Part shown: positions 9,643 to 18,313 of the stretch, piece after piece
How positions within the stretch are numbered: the stretch's first letter is position 1
How the letters are laid out: each line of letters begins with the position of its first letter
Source of the DNA: VAZQ01 sp963841705
Lineage (GTDB): Bacteria > Pseudomonadota > Alphaproteobacteria > Rhizobiales > Xanthobacteraceae
Assembly (NCBI GenBank): GCA_963841705.1
Contig: CAWJDY010000033.1
Location: 186,001-250,000 of the forward strand
Reading direction: 5' to 3'
DNA: 64,000 bases
Translations under genes and position numbers: made by a program
The notes under the pieces: generated by a model
Told to the model about the DNA's origin: nothing
Seen by the model: only the letters and a program-made list of their open reading frames with translations
The model's database searches: none

Positions 9643-11006
9643 CCGCGAACCTTCTGGCCTTGCGTTGCGGCCCACCATGGGCCTGAATCGACGGGTACCC
9701 CGTCCTTGCGGAATTCGACGTATAGTACGGGCTGACTGTCGTCGCCCGCCGGTGCTCCGGCCGATGGGTCTCCGCCGCCCATCACCGCAACCGGCTCCCC
9801 CGTCACTACGAACTGCCCCAGGTCGACGGATATCCGCTCCATCCCAGCGAGCAACACATGATAACCGCCGCCGGCATTAAGGATCAAGAGTTGGCCATAA
9901 TTGCGGAAAGGCCCCGCATAAACCACCCAGCAATCGCACGGAGCTGTGATCTGGCTGCCAGGCCGAGCCCCAAGGGTGAGGCCTTTTTCCGTGCCGCCGT
10001 GGCCATCGGGCGCCCCGAACTCCTTGATTTTCACCCCATTCACCGGGAGCGGCAGGAGACCTTTAGCCGCAGCGAAGGCAACCGCAGGCGTTAAGCGCCC
10101 GGGATCGTTCAGCGCGGCGAGATCGGGTCGCCCATCGAGCGACTTCCTATCCTCGCTGGCGCGGGCCACTGCGCGCTTCGCCCGCCCAGCCGCATCGAGG
10201 GTCTGCTCGATCTCGGCGATGAGCTGATTGAGGCTTCCCGCTTGGCGCGCAAGCTGGTGGGCTTGCTCGCGCGCGCTGCTGAGCGCCTGCTCCGCCTCGC
10301 CCTGGCGCTTCTGCCGTTCCTCGATCAGCGCGGAGAGACGCTGGCGTTCATCGGCGAGCACGAAGAGGTCGCGCGCGAGCTTGTCCCGCTCCTGCGCGAT
10401 CTCCTTGCGCAGACGCACGAGCTCGGCAAGATCGGCGGAAAGAATCTCGGCCTGCTGGCGCACTTCCGGCAGCACTGCGCCCAGAACCATGGCGGAGCGC
10501 ACGGATTGCAGGGCGTCCTCAGCGCGGACGAGAAGCGCGGGTGGCGCTTCGCGGCCGATGCGCTGCAACGCAGCGAGCAGCTCGGAGATGAGGTTGCGGC
10601 GCTGCTGCAAGGAAGCGCGCAGCGCCTCCTCGCGCTCATCGAGCGGCTCGATGCGCGCCTGAGTCTTTGCGATCCGATCCTCGACCGCCGCAACGCGCGC
10701 CGTCGTCTCCAGGATCTGCTGGTTGAGCTTGCGCCGATCGTCGCCCATGAGCTCGATCTCGCGCTTGAGCTTCGCCTCATTCTCCAGGGTCTTGCGTTGC
10801 TCGGCGCGCAACGCCTCGAGCTCCTTGTCGCGTTGCTTGAGGTTGTCGAGGCTCGCGGGCGGCGCGGGTCTGTTTTGCGGCGCGAAGGGATCAAGCGAGA
10901 GCGGCGCCTGGGCGGAAGCCGCGATCGCCCCGATCGCCAACATGGCGAATGTCGCCGCGAGCATGCGGCCCAGAACCGGACAGGCTGACGTGAGCGGGCG
11001 CATCAA
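9639..11006 (-). CDS. EnvC-like murein hydrolase activator (degenerate M23/LytM)
   Basis: The 455-residue protein has a signal peptide (about residues 1-33, ending AIAASAQA), a long coiled coil rich in E, R, L and Q (about residues 50-280), and a C-terminal LytM/M23 fold. The catalytic zinc motifs are lost: where active enzymes have HxxxD and HxH, it reads EKGLTLGAR and LYVEFRKDG. This is the EnvC/NlpD pattern of a regulator that activates amidases at the division site rather than a hydrolase. It is overlapped by ctpA downstream and follows rlmH, a standard Hyphomicrobiales arrangement. Confidence 0.9.
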   Translation of the reverse strand: MMRPLTSACPVLGRMLAATFAMLAIGAIAASAQAPLSLDPFAPQNRPAPPASLDNLKQRDKELEALRAEQRKTLENEAKLKREIELMGDDRRKLNQQILETTARVAAVEDRIAKTQARIEPLDEREEALRASLQQRRNLISELLAALQRIGREAPPALLVRAEDALQSVRSAMVLGAVLPEVRQQAEILSADLAELVRLRKEIAQERDKLARDLFVLADERQRLSALIEERQKRQGEAEQALSSAREQAHQLARQAGSLNQLIAEIEQTLDAAGRAKRAVARASEDRKSLDGRPDLAALNDPGRLTPAVAFAAAKGLLPLPVNGVKIKEFGAPDGHGGTEKGLTLGARPGSQITAPCDCWVVYAGPFRNYGQLLILNAGGGYHVLLAGMERISVDLGQFVVTGEPVAVMGGGDPSAGAPAGDDSQPVLYVEFRKDGVPVDSGPWWAATQGQKVRG

Positions 11007-11069
11007 TCCGTTCTGTGCAAGAACCGGTCCACTGCCGCAATAGGCAGCAGGATTGCTGCGGTATTAAGA

Positions 11070-11552
11070 CTAAGACCGGTGATAGGGGTGGCCGGAGAGG
11101 ATGGTGATGGCACGGTAGATCTGCTCCATGAGCATGATGCGGGCAAGCTGATGCGGCCATGTGGCGGCGCCGAAGGCAATCGCCAGCGCCGCCTTGTCGC
11201 GCAGGCTTGGTGCGAGCCCGTCGTGACCGCCGACGATGAACGCGACCGCAGCTTTATTGTCGGCACGCCAGCCCTGCAAATGCCCGGCAAAGGAGGGGCT
11301 GCTCACGCTCTCGCCGCGCGCGTCCAGGATCACCATCACCGCATCATCGGGAATCACGTTGGCGATCGCGATCAATTCCTCGATCATACGGCGTGCAGGA
11401 TCGCTCGCACGGCTTTCCCTGATCTCGACGACGTCGAACCCGCTGATACCGGCGGCCCGCCCGGCGGTGGTCGCAAGCTTGTGATAGCGCGCCGCGAGCT
11501 CGCGCTCGGGGCCTTGCTTGAGCCGGCCGACGGCAGCGACCACGATCCGCAT
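11070..11552 (-). CDS. rlmH: 23S rRNA (pseudouridine-1915-N3)-methyltransferase
   Basis: This SPOUT-class methyltransferase methylates pseudouridine 1915 in helix 69 of 23S rRNA. It has 160 residues, the normal length. The N-terminus reads MRIVVAAVGRLKQGPERELA. The SAM-binding knot is AVAFIVGGHDGL, and the family's C-terminus ITILSGHPYHR is intact. It is the fourth gene of the block, after rsfS, in the standard order rsfS-rlmH; both act on the large ribosomal subunit. Confidence 0.97.
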   Translation of the reverse strand: MRIVVAAVGRLKQGPERELAARYHKLATTAGRAAGISGFDVVEIRESRASDPARRMIEELIAIANVIPDDAVMVILDARGESVSSPSFAGHLQGWRADNKAAVAFIVGGHDGLAPSLRDKAALAIAFGAATWPHQLARIMLMEQIYRAITILSGHPYHRS

Positions 11553-11651
11553 CGCTCACGATAGACATGGACGGTGCGCGGGCTCAAGCGGGGGCGGAGG
11601 CAAACGCGGACAAACCTCCGCATGGCCGGGCCATGCATGTCAGAAGCTCGT

Positions 11652-11730
11652 GTCAACCCCCCACCCGACCGCCGGTCGCTACGCTCCGGCGGTCGACCTC
11701 CCCCGATGGGGGAGGCATCAGGCGTCAGCT
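11652..11730. repeat. Hairpin repeat between rlmH and rsfS
   Basis: The motif CCCCCCACCCGAC...GTCGACCTCCCCC, with an internal palindrome (CGACCGCC...GGCGGTCG), is the same module seen twice in inverted orientation at 57706-57890. It lies in the 170-bp gap between rlmH and rsfS, inside the housekeeping transcript, and ends at the rsfS stop codon. Confidence 0.75.
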
Positions 11731-12048
11731 CAGGCGAGGGCCGTGCGGGGATGCGGGCGCCCACATCTTCTCGAGATTGTAGAAGGCGCGCACCTCGGGG
11801 CGAAACACATGGACGATGACGTCGCCCGCGTCGATCAGCACCCAGTCGCAGTGCGGCATGCCTTCGACCTTCGCATCCGGCACTCCGGCCTTGGCGAGAT
11901 CCTTGAGCACGCGATCCGCCACCGAGCCGACATGACGTTGCGAGCGGCCCGAGGCTATCACCATGGCGTCGGCGATCGTGGTCTTGCCAAAGAGATCGAT
12001 GGGGAGGATGTCCTCGGCCTTCATGTCATCGAGGCTCGCGAGGACCAA
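11725..12048 (-). CDS. rsfS: Ribosomal silencing factor RsfS
   Basis: This factor binds ribosomal protein L14 and blocks subunit joining under nutrient stress. Conserved segments are MKAEDILPIDLFGKTTIADA, ASGRSQRHVGSVADRV and HCDWVLIDAGDVIVHVFRPE, followed by FYNLEKMW. The start is uncertain. The frame begins with TTG at 12048 but stays open further upstream (...RPAAEEVLRLVLAS), a natural extension of the family. No ATG occurs in that frame. An ATG-led N-terminus (MARTAPPNQSPG) lies in the neighbouring frame just upstream, so a one-base indel or a non-ATG start must be considered. Confidence 0.9.
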   Translation of the reverse strand: MVLASLDDMKAEDILPIDLFGKTTIADAMVIASGRSQRHVGSVADRVLKDLAKAGVPDAKVEGMPHCDWVLIDAGDVIVHVFRPEVRAFYNLEKMWAPASPHGPRLS

Positions 12049-12307
12049 GCGGAGAACCTCCTCGGCGGCAGGTCGCGGCCGGGAGATTGATTCGGCGGCG
12101 CGGTTCGCGCCATGCCGAGCAAGTCCATGTGTTGGCAGGGTTCCTTTCCTTTCGCTGCATCGCTGCTCCCGCGCATGCGGGAGCGGCGATTAAAATAGGC
12201 ATGCTGGCCTAACCCTTTCAATCCGGCAGTGTTGCGGTAGTCCGAATGTGTGACAGATTGGCAACTACGATGGCGAACGCGGCAGGGCGACCCATTGGGT
12301 CGCTCCC

Positions 12308-12901
12308 CTACGAAGCCGCCGGGCGTGTGCGTTGCAGGCCGACGCGGGCAGTGCGCAAGGCGGTGGAAGAGAGCGGCGACTTCAGCCCGTGCAGATAGAC
12401 CCATGCCGGCGGCTTGCGGCGGAGCAGCGATTTCGCCGCGCGTTCCGGGATGCGCGAGCGCGCGAGGAACTGTCCGGCGGCGCTGGCGCTGGCATAAAGA
12501 CTGGGCCCCAGCCGGTCGATCACGGCGATGGGAACGAGCTCAGCGATGCCCCGCCATTTCTGCCAGCGATGGAAGCTGCGCAGGTTGTCGGCGCCCATGA
12601 TCCAAACGAAGTGAACGCCGGGGCAGTGCTGGCGCAGATAGGCAATGGTCTCATAGGTGTAACGGGTGCCGATGTCCGCCTCGAGCCCGAGCACCGCAAT
12701 GCGGGGATGGTGCGCGAGCTTGCGCGCAGCCTCGATGCGCGCCTCCAAGGGAGCAAGGCCGCGAGTGTCCTTGAGCGGGTTGCCCGGGGTGACCAGCCAC
12801 CAGACGCGGTCGAGGCGAAGCCGCTTCATGGCGATCAGGCAGGCAGCGAGATGCGCGCCATGGGGCGGATCGAAGGTGCCGCCGAAGAGGCCGATGCGCA
12901 T
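12308..12901 (-). CDS. nadD: Nicotinate-nucleotide adenylyltransferase
   Basis: It converts nicotinate mononucleotide and ATP to deamido-NAD in NAD biosynthesis. The nucleotidyltransferase signature GLFGGTFDPPHGAHL lies at the N-terminus, with FVWIMGADNLRSFHRW in the middle and the SSTALR motif near the end. The start at 12901 (MRIGLFGG) gives 197 residues, the family length. The frame is open to 13054, but the first codons of that extension are made of a repeat module (12992-13108), so the longer form is doubtful. A somewhat longer N-terminus (SIRLPAHSRGMRIG) is possible because rhizobial relatives have one. Confidence 0.95.
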   Translation of the reverse strand: MRIGLFGGTFDPPHGAHLAACLIAMKRLRLDRVWWLVTPGNPLKDTRGLAPLEARIEAARKLAHHPRIAVLGLEADIGTRYTYETIAYLRQHCPGVHFVWIMGADNLRSFHRWQKWRGIAELVPIAVIDRLGPSLYASASAAGQFLARSRIPERAAKSLLRRKPPAWVYLHGLKSPLSSTALRTARVGLQRTRPAAS

Positions 12902-12991
12902 GCCGCGGCTGTGCGCGGGCAGACGGATGCTGCCGCGCCCGCGGCGGGCGATCGGGGCCTTCAGGTCATGTGTACTCAGCCGTGCGGCGGG

Positions 12992-13108
12992 CTCGGTCTG
13001 CTCCCTCTTCCCTTGTGGGAGGGGGGTGGCGCGTTTCGCAACGTTAACGGCCATTTCTCACGACCCCCGCCCCCGACCCCTCCACCTCCCCCACAATTGG
13101 GGAGGGGG
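12992..13108. repeat. GA/CT-rich inverted repeat between nadD and proA
   Basis: CTCCCTCTTCCCTTGTGGGAGGG followed downstream by CCCCCGCCCCCGACCCCTCC and CACCTCCCCCACAATTGGGGAGGGGG forms hairpins within and between arms. It resembles the CTCTCCCC-type modules at 2667-2714 and 29901-29977. It lies in the gap between proA and nadD. Confidence 0.7.
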
Positions 13109-13168
13109 CGCGCCGAGCGCGCGGTATGCCGTGGATCAGAAAAATACGGGTACACGCTGTACTATCGT

Positions 13169-14461
13169 TCACGGCCTGGTCTGCCCGCTGCCGCGCACGC
13201 GATACTTGAAGGTAGTGAGCTGATCGACGCCCACGGGGCCGCGCGCATGAAAGCGGCCGGTCGCAATCCCGATCTCGGCGCCGAAACCGAACTCGCCGCC
13301 GTCGGCGAATTGGGTCGAGGCATTGTGCAGCACGATGGCGGAATCGACCTCGCGCAGGAATCTTTCCGCGCGGGCCTGGTCCTCGGTGATGATCGAATCG
13401 GTGTGGTGCGAGCCATAGCGCTCGATATGGGCGATGGCTTCGTCCACGCCTGAGACCACTTTCGCCGAGATGATCGCGTCGAGATATTCGGTCGACCAAT
13501 CCTCTTCCCTGGCCGGCTTCACCCGCGCATCCACCGCGCGCGTTGCCGGATCGCCGCGCACCTCGCAGCCGGATTCGAGCAGCATCTTTACGAGCGGCTC
13601 GAGATGCGATTGCGCGGCGGCCGCATCCACAAGCAGCGTCTCTGCCGCCCCGCACACGCCCGTGCGCCGCAGCTTGGCATTGAGCACGATGGACTTCGCC
13701 ATATCCAGCTTGGCGGTGCGCTCCACAAACACGTGGCAGATGCCCTCCAGGTGGGCAAACACCGGCACACGTGCCTGCTGCTGCACGCGCGCGACCAGGT
13801 CCTTGCCTCCGCGCGGCACGATCACATCGATTGCGCCATCGAGGCCCGCGAGCATCATCCCGACCGCGGCGCGCTCGCGCGTCGGCACCAGCGAGACGGC
13901 AGGCTCGGGCAATCCCGCTTGGCGCAAACCGGCGAGCAATGCAGCGTGGATCGCGCGGTTGGAGCGGTGGCTCTCCGAGCCTCCGCGCAGGATGGCGGCA
14001 TTGCCGGCCTTGAGGCAAAGCGCGGCGGCATCGGCAGTGACGTTGGGGCGGCTTTCGTAAATGAGGCCGACAACCCCGAGGGGCACACGCACGCGCTCGA
14101 TGCTCATGCCGTTCGGCCGCGTCCAGTGCTCCGTGACTGACCCGACGGGGTCGGCGAGGGCGCGCACCACGTCGAACCCCGTCGCCATGGCGGCAACGCG
14201 CTTTTCATCGAGCGCCAGGCGATCGAGAAAGGCAGCGGTTGCACCCGTCCCCTTGGCTTCCGCGACATCGGCAGCATTGGCGGCGAGAATGTCGGCGCTG
14301 CGCGCGCGGATCTCATCCGCCATCGCGGAAAGCGCATCGTCCTTCTGCTGCGTCGGCGCAAGCGCAAGCACGCGTGCGGCCCCCCGCGCGCGCAATCCGA
14401 GGTCGCGCATGGCAGCGGCGATGGCGGGCGCCCCATCGATGGCTTGCAGCTGTGCGCTCAT
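13169..14461 (-). CDS. proA: Glutamate-5-semialdehyde dehydrogenase (gamma-glutamyl phosphate reductase)
   Basis: This is the second step of proline synthesis: NADPH-dependent reduction of gamma-glutamyl phosphate. It has 430 residues from the ATG at 14461 (MSAQLQAIDGAPAIAAAMRD). Conserved features are RVPLGVVGLIYESRPNVT, the nucleotide-binding IVPRGGKDL, the catalytic cysteine in RRTGVCGAAETLL, and the C-terminus ARGPVGVDQLTTFKYRVRG. An in-frame extension to 14572 looks non-coding. In relatives proB (often with obgE) lies directly upstream. Here it does not, so this is an edge of the conserved block. Confidence 0.97.
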   Translation of the reverse strand: MSAQLQAIDGAPAIAAAMRDLGLRARGAARVLALAPTQQKDDALSAMADEIRARSADILAANAADVAEAKGTGATAAFLDRLALDEKRVAAMATGFDVVRALADPVGSVTEHWTRPNGMSIERVRVPLGVVGLIYESRPNVTADAAALCLKAGNAAILRGGSESHRSNRAIHAALLAGLRQAGLPEPAVSLVPTRERAAVGMMLAGLDGAIDVIVPRGGKDLVARVQQQARVPVFAHLEGICHVFVERTAKLDMAKSIVLNAKLRRTGVCGAAETLLVDAAAAQSHLEPLVKMLLESGCEVRGDPATRAVDARVKPAREEDWSTEYLDAIISAKVVSGVDEAIAHIERYGSHHTDSIITEDQARAERFLREVDSAIVLHNASTQFADGGEFGFGAEIGIATGRFHARGPVGVDQLTTFKYRVRGSGQTRP

Positions 14462-14767
14462 CGCAAGTCCCTGATCAGCCTTGTATCTTACCATGTTCAC
14501 GGGGGCCCGGCGAGAGCGGGATTTGCCTCCGAAGCTGCCACCCGTAAGCAGCCTCGATCCCGGTGTCTGCACCGCCGCCCGTGACTCAAAGCGGTCATCA
14601 GGTCACCGCTCCACCTAAATTCGGAACGATTTTGCGCAAGTGTTGCTCGACTGCAACGGATCTATCGCTGGATATGAGCTAATAATGCTACGGGGGCGAC
14701 ATTCAAAAGCGATCAAGGGTAATTCGCCGCAGCGCGCGGCGAACCGCTCGCAACCGGAGCCCGTCAC
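14462..14767. other. Intergenic region upstream of proA (306 bp)
   Basis: This spacer separates the divergent proA and a small secreted-protein gene and should hold both promoters. No strong sigma-70 match, riboswitch or gene could be recognised. proB is not here. A GGAG ribosome-binding site lies 8 bp before the ATG at 14768. Confidence 0.5.
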
Positions 14768-15058
14768 ATGCGCCTTATCTGTTCGCTAGCGGCCGCGACG
14801 CTGTTGGCCCTGCTCCTGCCGGCACCGCACGCATCTGCATTCACGATGGATCCCGAAAGCGGCGTCAATTCCGATGGCACGCCTCGCTTCACGGATCCGG
14901 ATGAGCAAGTCCATTCGTTCTTTGGCGGGTCGAGCCTGGACGAAGACGGCTGGGCTGATCGGAATTCCGTGTCTCGCAATGCCGCGCCTTTGATGGATGG
15001 AACCAATCAGGGGATTACATTCCCCAACCTACTCTTTCCGACATCGCCACGTCGCTGA
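14768..15058 (+). CDS. Small secreted protein, unknown function
   Basis: The 96-residue product has a clear Sec signal peptide (about residues 1-24: charged start, then LAAATLLALLLPAPHASA). The mature part is acidic and polar (SDGTPRFTDPDEQVHSFFGG). I do not recognise a named family, though acidic secreted proteins with a DPDEQ-like segment are common in Bradyrhizobium relatives (recollection). It is monocistronic, with a ribosome-binding site GGAG. Confidence 0.7.
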   Translation: MRLICSLAAATLLALLLPAPHASAFTMDPESGVNSDGTPRFTDPDEQVHSFFGGSSLDEDGWADRNSVSRNAAPLMDGTNQGITFPNLLFPTSPRR

Positions 15059-15441
15059 ATTCATCGCTTCGAGCCGTCGGCCTGGCACGGGTAATCGCCG
15101 GTCTTTGGGCTGCTCGGACCAAGGTTCCTCCTGCCGCGCCAAGCCCTGCCGAATGATCTGACGGCAGTGATGGGCTGAGCGTTGCGTGAGCTTCGTCCAA
15201 TGTGCGGGCAGGCATGAACCCCAGACCGCGCACTTAAAGCGTGCTATCGTCCCCCTCCATTGCATGGGTATGACCCCGATGGAGCGGTCGCATGTCAATC
15301 CACATCCGACAGCGAGAATTCATCGCACGCTTGGCAGCGCGGCAGCCGCCCGCTCGCTTGCGACGCGCGCGCTGTACACCATCATCGATGACGCGGGGAG
15401 CGGCAGGTAAGAGATAATCGACGTTAGCAAGGAGATTGGTC
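15059..15441. other. Intergenic region with an ABC binding-protein leader remnant
   Basis: The 383-bp stretch has no intact gene. It carries the remnant described at 15292-15410, and just before the next gene an AAGGAG ribosome-binding site at about 15429. Nothing else was recognised. Confidence 0.6.
15292..15410 (+). pseudogene. Orphan leader of a TrpX-like ABC substrate-binding protein
   Basis: One frame begins MSIHIRQREFIARL and a second continues GSAAAARSLATRA. Together they match the very conserved leader of the rhizobial PF04392 family (typical form MSIHIRRREFIATLGSAAAW and then PLAARA). The body of the protein is absent: the frame runs 12 more codons to a stop at 15410. It is one of four such remnants in the window. 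Confidence 0.65.
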
Positions 15442-16224
15442 ATGCAATTCCAGGTCTCACGCATAAGTAGCGATGAATGCAGCGCCGGAGAGTGGGAAGC
15501 GCGCGTCGATCTTGCAGCCGCGCATCGACTAGCCGTCATGCACGGCCTAAACGAGGGAATCTTCAATCACCTGACCCAGGTGGTCCCTGGCAAACCCGAC
15601 TGCTACTACCAGATTCCCTTTGGCATGCACTGGTCGGAGGTCAAGGCCTCTTCGTTCATGGAGGTGGGTATCAACGATGGCGAGGTGAAGCGCGGGGCTG
15701 GCGATGTCGAGCGATCCTGCTATTGCATTCACGCACCAATTCATAGGGCGCTGCCGCAGGCTAAAGTCGTGTTCCACACGCATATGCCTTTTGCGAGTGC
15801 GCTCACCCGTCTCGAAGATCCCCGCATTAAGGAGATCGGCCAAACGGAAGTCGGCATGATGGAATTGATCGCGTATGACGACAATTACACTGGCCCAGCC
15901 CTTGATCCCGAGGAAGGTGAGCGCCTTGCCAGCGTCCTCGGCAACAAAACGGTGCTGTTCATGGCCAACCACGGCATTGCGACGGTAGGTCAATCGGTAG
16001 CCGATGCATACAACCGGCTCTATTACCTCGAGCGCGCAGCGCAGGTACAAATTTACGCTATGTGGACCGGTCAACGTCTGAAGCAGCTCCCCGAGGCCGT
16101 AGTGGAGAAGACCAAGAAGGATATCGGCGGCGCCCGTTTCTACAACGGACCGTCTCCGGCGGAACGGCACTTTTGCGCTCTCAAACGCATTCTCGATCGT
16201 GAGGAAGCCGATTACGCTTCGTAG
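15442..16224 (+). CDS. Class II aldolase/adducin family protein
   Basis: The 260-residue protein is a metal-dependent aldolase or epimerase type (fuculose-phosphate aldolase fold). The family glycine/asparagine loop is seen as GIFNHLTQ near residue 38, zinc ligands as FHTHMPFASAL near residue 110, and the third histidine as MANHGIATVG near residue 175. The substrate cannot be told. ATG 15442 is preferred because an AAGGAG motif lies 7 bp upstream; a TTG start six bases earlier is less likely. It stands alone on the plus strand. Confidence 0.9.
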   Translation: MQFQVSRISSDECSAGEWEARVDLAAAHRLAVMHGLNEGIFNHLTQVVPGKPDCYYQIPFGMHWSEVKASSFMEVGINDGEVKRGAGDVERSCYCIHAPIHRALPQAKVVFHTHMPFASALTRLEDPRIKEIGQTEVGMMELIAYDDNYTGPALDPEEGERLASVLGNKTVLFMANHGIATVGQSVADAYNRLYYLERAAQVQIYAMWTGQRLKQLPEAVVEKTKKDIGGARFYNGPSPAERHFCALKRILDREEADYAS

Positions 16225-16371
16225 GCATCTTGTTTGCTATGGTGCACGGGTCTGGTTCTGTGCACCAAAACGAAGTGGCTGTGTGCACCATCAACGTCGG
16301 ATGAGTGGGGTAAGCCGGACCGCTGCGAGCGCGCTGATTGCCGCCGCATCCGCCAAGCTGCTGCTATTGGC

Positions 16372-16896
16372 TTATTTCAGGCGGGCGCTGATCTTGTCGA
16401 TGCCGGCCTTGGCGCAAGCCTCGTCCAGATTGCCACCGGGCGCGCCACCAACGCCGATGGCGCCGATCGGCTCGTTGCCGGCCTTGATGCGCAGGCCGCC
16501 TCGCAGCAGCAGAATGTGCGGCAGCTTCACGAGCCCGCCAGCATTCGGGTTTGCGCCCATCCGCTCCGCGATGACGCCGGTGCTGTCCTCATTGCGGGTG
16601 GCCCCGAGCATGATCGCCGTATAGGCCTTGTCCTGGGCCGCATCGAACGAGGTACTGGTGGCAGCGTCGCCGCGCAACGCGGCCTGGGCCAAGCCGTCCA
16701 TATTGAGAATGGCCGCGCTCACCTTGTAACCCTGCTTGGCGCAGCTCGCGACCGCCTCGGCCACGGCTTCGGATGCCAGCGCTGCCGAGAGCCGGTGCAA
16801 GGTGATCACGTCCTCTGCGCGTGCAGTCGGCGGGGCCATTGCGGCCAGCACGAGCACGACAGCCGCGGAATGCAAGCCAATCTGCTTCGCTCTCAT
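16372..16896 (-). CDS. Exported GlcG/HbpS-like haem-binding family protein (DUF336)
   Basis: From the ATG at 16896 the product has 174 residues with a Sec signal peptide (about residues 1-27, ending PTARA). The mature part matches GlcG/HbpS proteins: LASEAVAEAVASCAKQGYKV, AAQDKAYTAIMLGA, and the glycine-rich end EPIGAIGVGGAPGG. HbpS relatives bind haem or sense redox stress; GlcG accompanies glycolate genes. There is no operon partner here. The in-frame extension to 16977 lacks coding character. Confidence 0.88.
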   Translation of the reverse strand: MRAKQIGLHSAAVVLVLAAMAPPTARAEDVITLHRLSAALASEAVAEAVASCAKQGYKVSAAILNMDGLAQAALRGDAATSTSFDAAQDKAYTAIMLGATRNEDSTGVIAERMGANPNAGGLVKLPHILLLRGGLRIKAGNEPIGAIGVGGAPGGNLDEACAKAGIDKISARLK

Positions 16897-17091
16897 GGAG
16901 CCCTCCGGTTGGTTCGACGCTTCACGGGTGTCGGTGGCAACCGTAGGACATGTGCATGAGCGCTGGAAGGGGCCCAAGGAACCGGGGAATGTCTCCTCTC
17001 GACAGGAGGTGTAAGTGCCGCGGCGTCGGCTATGGCATCGCTTTCAGAGGGTCTGCGACCAACATGACGCGCCCTGGCCATCGTATGAGCG

Positions 17092-17550
17092 TCAGCCCCA
17101 GTACCGCCCACTGGCGCCGATGACAACGACGAGCAGGCCTAGCGGCAGGTTGACGGCGATGATCTGGCGGATACGGCTGAGCCGGGCGCCCGCGCCCGGC
17201 CAGTCCTCGGACTCGACGGCGCGTTTGAGCGCCAGCCACGGTCCGTGGAACAGCCAGACGAACAGCGCAATCATCAGCCAGCCGATCATCTGCATCAGGT
17301 GGATGTGCAGGCCGGCACCGGCAAAACCGCCAAACACCGCGAACAGCATCCAGTAGCCGCTGGCGAGCAGCAGCAGGATCGCCACCCACACCCAAGGAAA
17401 GAATTTCTGGAACGTGACCCGCATCAGCCGCAGGCGTTGCGGCGGATCGAGCGTGCCGAGCGCGGGGCGCAGACAGACATAGATCGCAAACATGCCGCCG
17501 ACCCAGATGACGGCACCGAGGATATGCAAGGCGAGGGCCACGGCGGTCAT
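17092..17550 (-). CDS. CopD-like integral membrane protein
   Basis: The 152-residue protein has four predicted membrane helices (about residues 3-25, 48-70, 83-103 and 128-147). The pattern ALHILGAVIWVGGMFA with conserved histidines in helices 1 and 3 (GLHIHLMQMIGW) resembles CopD and the TIGR00701/HemJ-like group, which bind haem or copper. A specific function is not claimed. It stands alone. Confidence 0.8.
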   Translation of the reverse strand: MTAVALALHILGAVIWVGGMFAIYVCLRPALGTLDPPQRLRLMRVTFQKFFPWVWVAILLLLASGYWMLFAVFGGFAGAGLHIHLMQMIGWLMIALFVWLFHGPWLALKRAVESEDWPGAGARLSRIRQIIAVNLPLGLLVVVIGASGRYWG

Positions 17551-17597
17551 CAGCGAGCTCCAGTTCGAGGAATGACCATGGGCGCATGCCAGAGCCC

Positions 17598-17722
17598 ATG
17601 AAACGGCGCGCGTTTACGACCCTGCTCGGCGCTGCGGCGATCGCTTGGCCGTTCGCGGCGGGCGCGCGCAGACGTTCAAGCCTGCTCGGATAGGTTATCG
17701 TGCCGACAAGGTGATCGAATAA
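17598..17722 (+). pseudogene. Internally deleted TrpX-like ABC substrate-binding protein (leader fused to tail)
   Basis: The leader reads MKRRAFTTLLGAAAIAWPFA, the hallmark PF04392 rhizobial signal peptide. About 10 codons later another frame reads FKPARIGYRADKVIE-stop. FKPARIGY resembles the start of the mature domain, and RADKVIE resembles the family's terminal RADEVIE. Nearly the whole 300-residue body is missing, so this is a deletion derivative rather than a truncated end. Confidence 0.7.
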
Positions 17723-17733
17723 ATTTGTACAGC

Positions 17734-18201
17734 TCAGCGCGCCCGTTTGAGCTCGGTGCAGCTTACGACGCTGGACTGCGTCCTGCCGCCGGCCTGCGTG
17801 TAGCAAAAAGAAAGCATGTTCTCGTCGACGAGCTGACCATTCAAATAGCCGTCAGTATCGACGATGACGACAGTTCTGTTGTCCCTGCCCGTCAACTCGC
17901 CGATCATCGGCTCTTGGGTGCTCTCCCCGTTGCCGGAAATGGTCTGGATGCCCCAGAACCGACGATCCTCCTGCCCCGTCACCTCGATCACAAGGTCTTT
18001 CTCGAACAGCCCGGGCTTCTCGAACGTTCCTTTGCTTGTCGGCCAATGGCCGCCGCTGCCAGCCACAATGCTGTGGGTCTTTCCCACCCACTTGCCCTTC
18101 ATGCTCGGGATCTGATCGGCAGCAAACGCCGAGGATGAAAGGATTGCAACAAGCGTCAGCGCAAAAATGACCGGCGCTTTAGCACAGGCGCTGGGGGTCA
18201 T
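17734..18201 (-). CDS. Exported protein of unknown function
   Basis: From the ATG at 18201 the protein has 155 residues: a Sec signal (about residues 1-28, ending SSSAFA) and a small beta-rich mature domain (GKWVGKTHSIVAGSGGHW, LVIEVTGQEDRRFWGIQTIS, VVIVDTDGYLNGQL). Two cysteines in SFCYTQ and VSCTEL near the end could form a disulphide. I do not recognise a characterised family. The frame extends to 18381, but the extension overlaps a VOC remnant and looks non-coding. Confidence 0.8.
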   Translation of the reverse strand: MTPSACAKAPVIFALTLVAILSSSAFAADQIPSMKGKWVGKTHSIVAGSGGHWPTSKGTFEKPGLFEKDLVIEVTGQEDRRFWGIQTISGNGESTQEPMIGELTGRDNRTVVIVDTDGYLNGQLVDENMLSFCYTQAGGRTQSSVVSCTELKRAR

Positions 18202-18313
18202 GTTCCTCTCCAGGATTGGGGTTGCGGTGCCAGGGTTGGAACGATGTACGGCGGTACCACACAGAGCTGCAACGGTCATCGCACAAATCCAGGGTTTGAG
18301 GCAAGGAGGCGTC

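Noticed and set aside
8389..9735. 448-codon plus-strand open frame
   Set aside because: Antisense to ctpA and to the end of the EnvC-like gene; low-complexity Arg/Leu/Ala composition.
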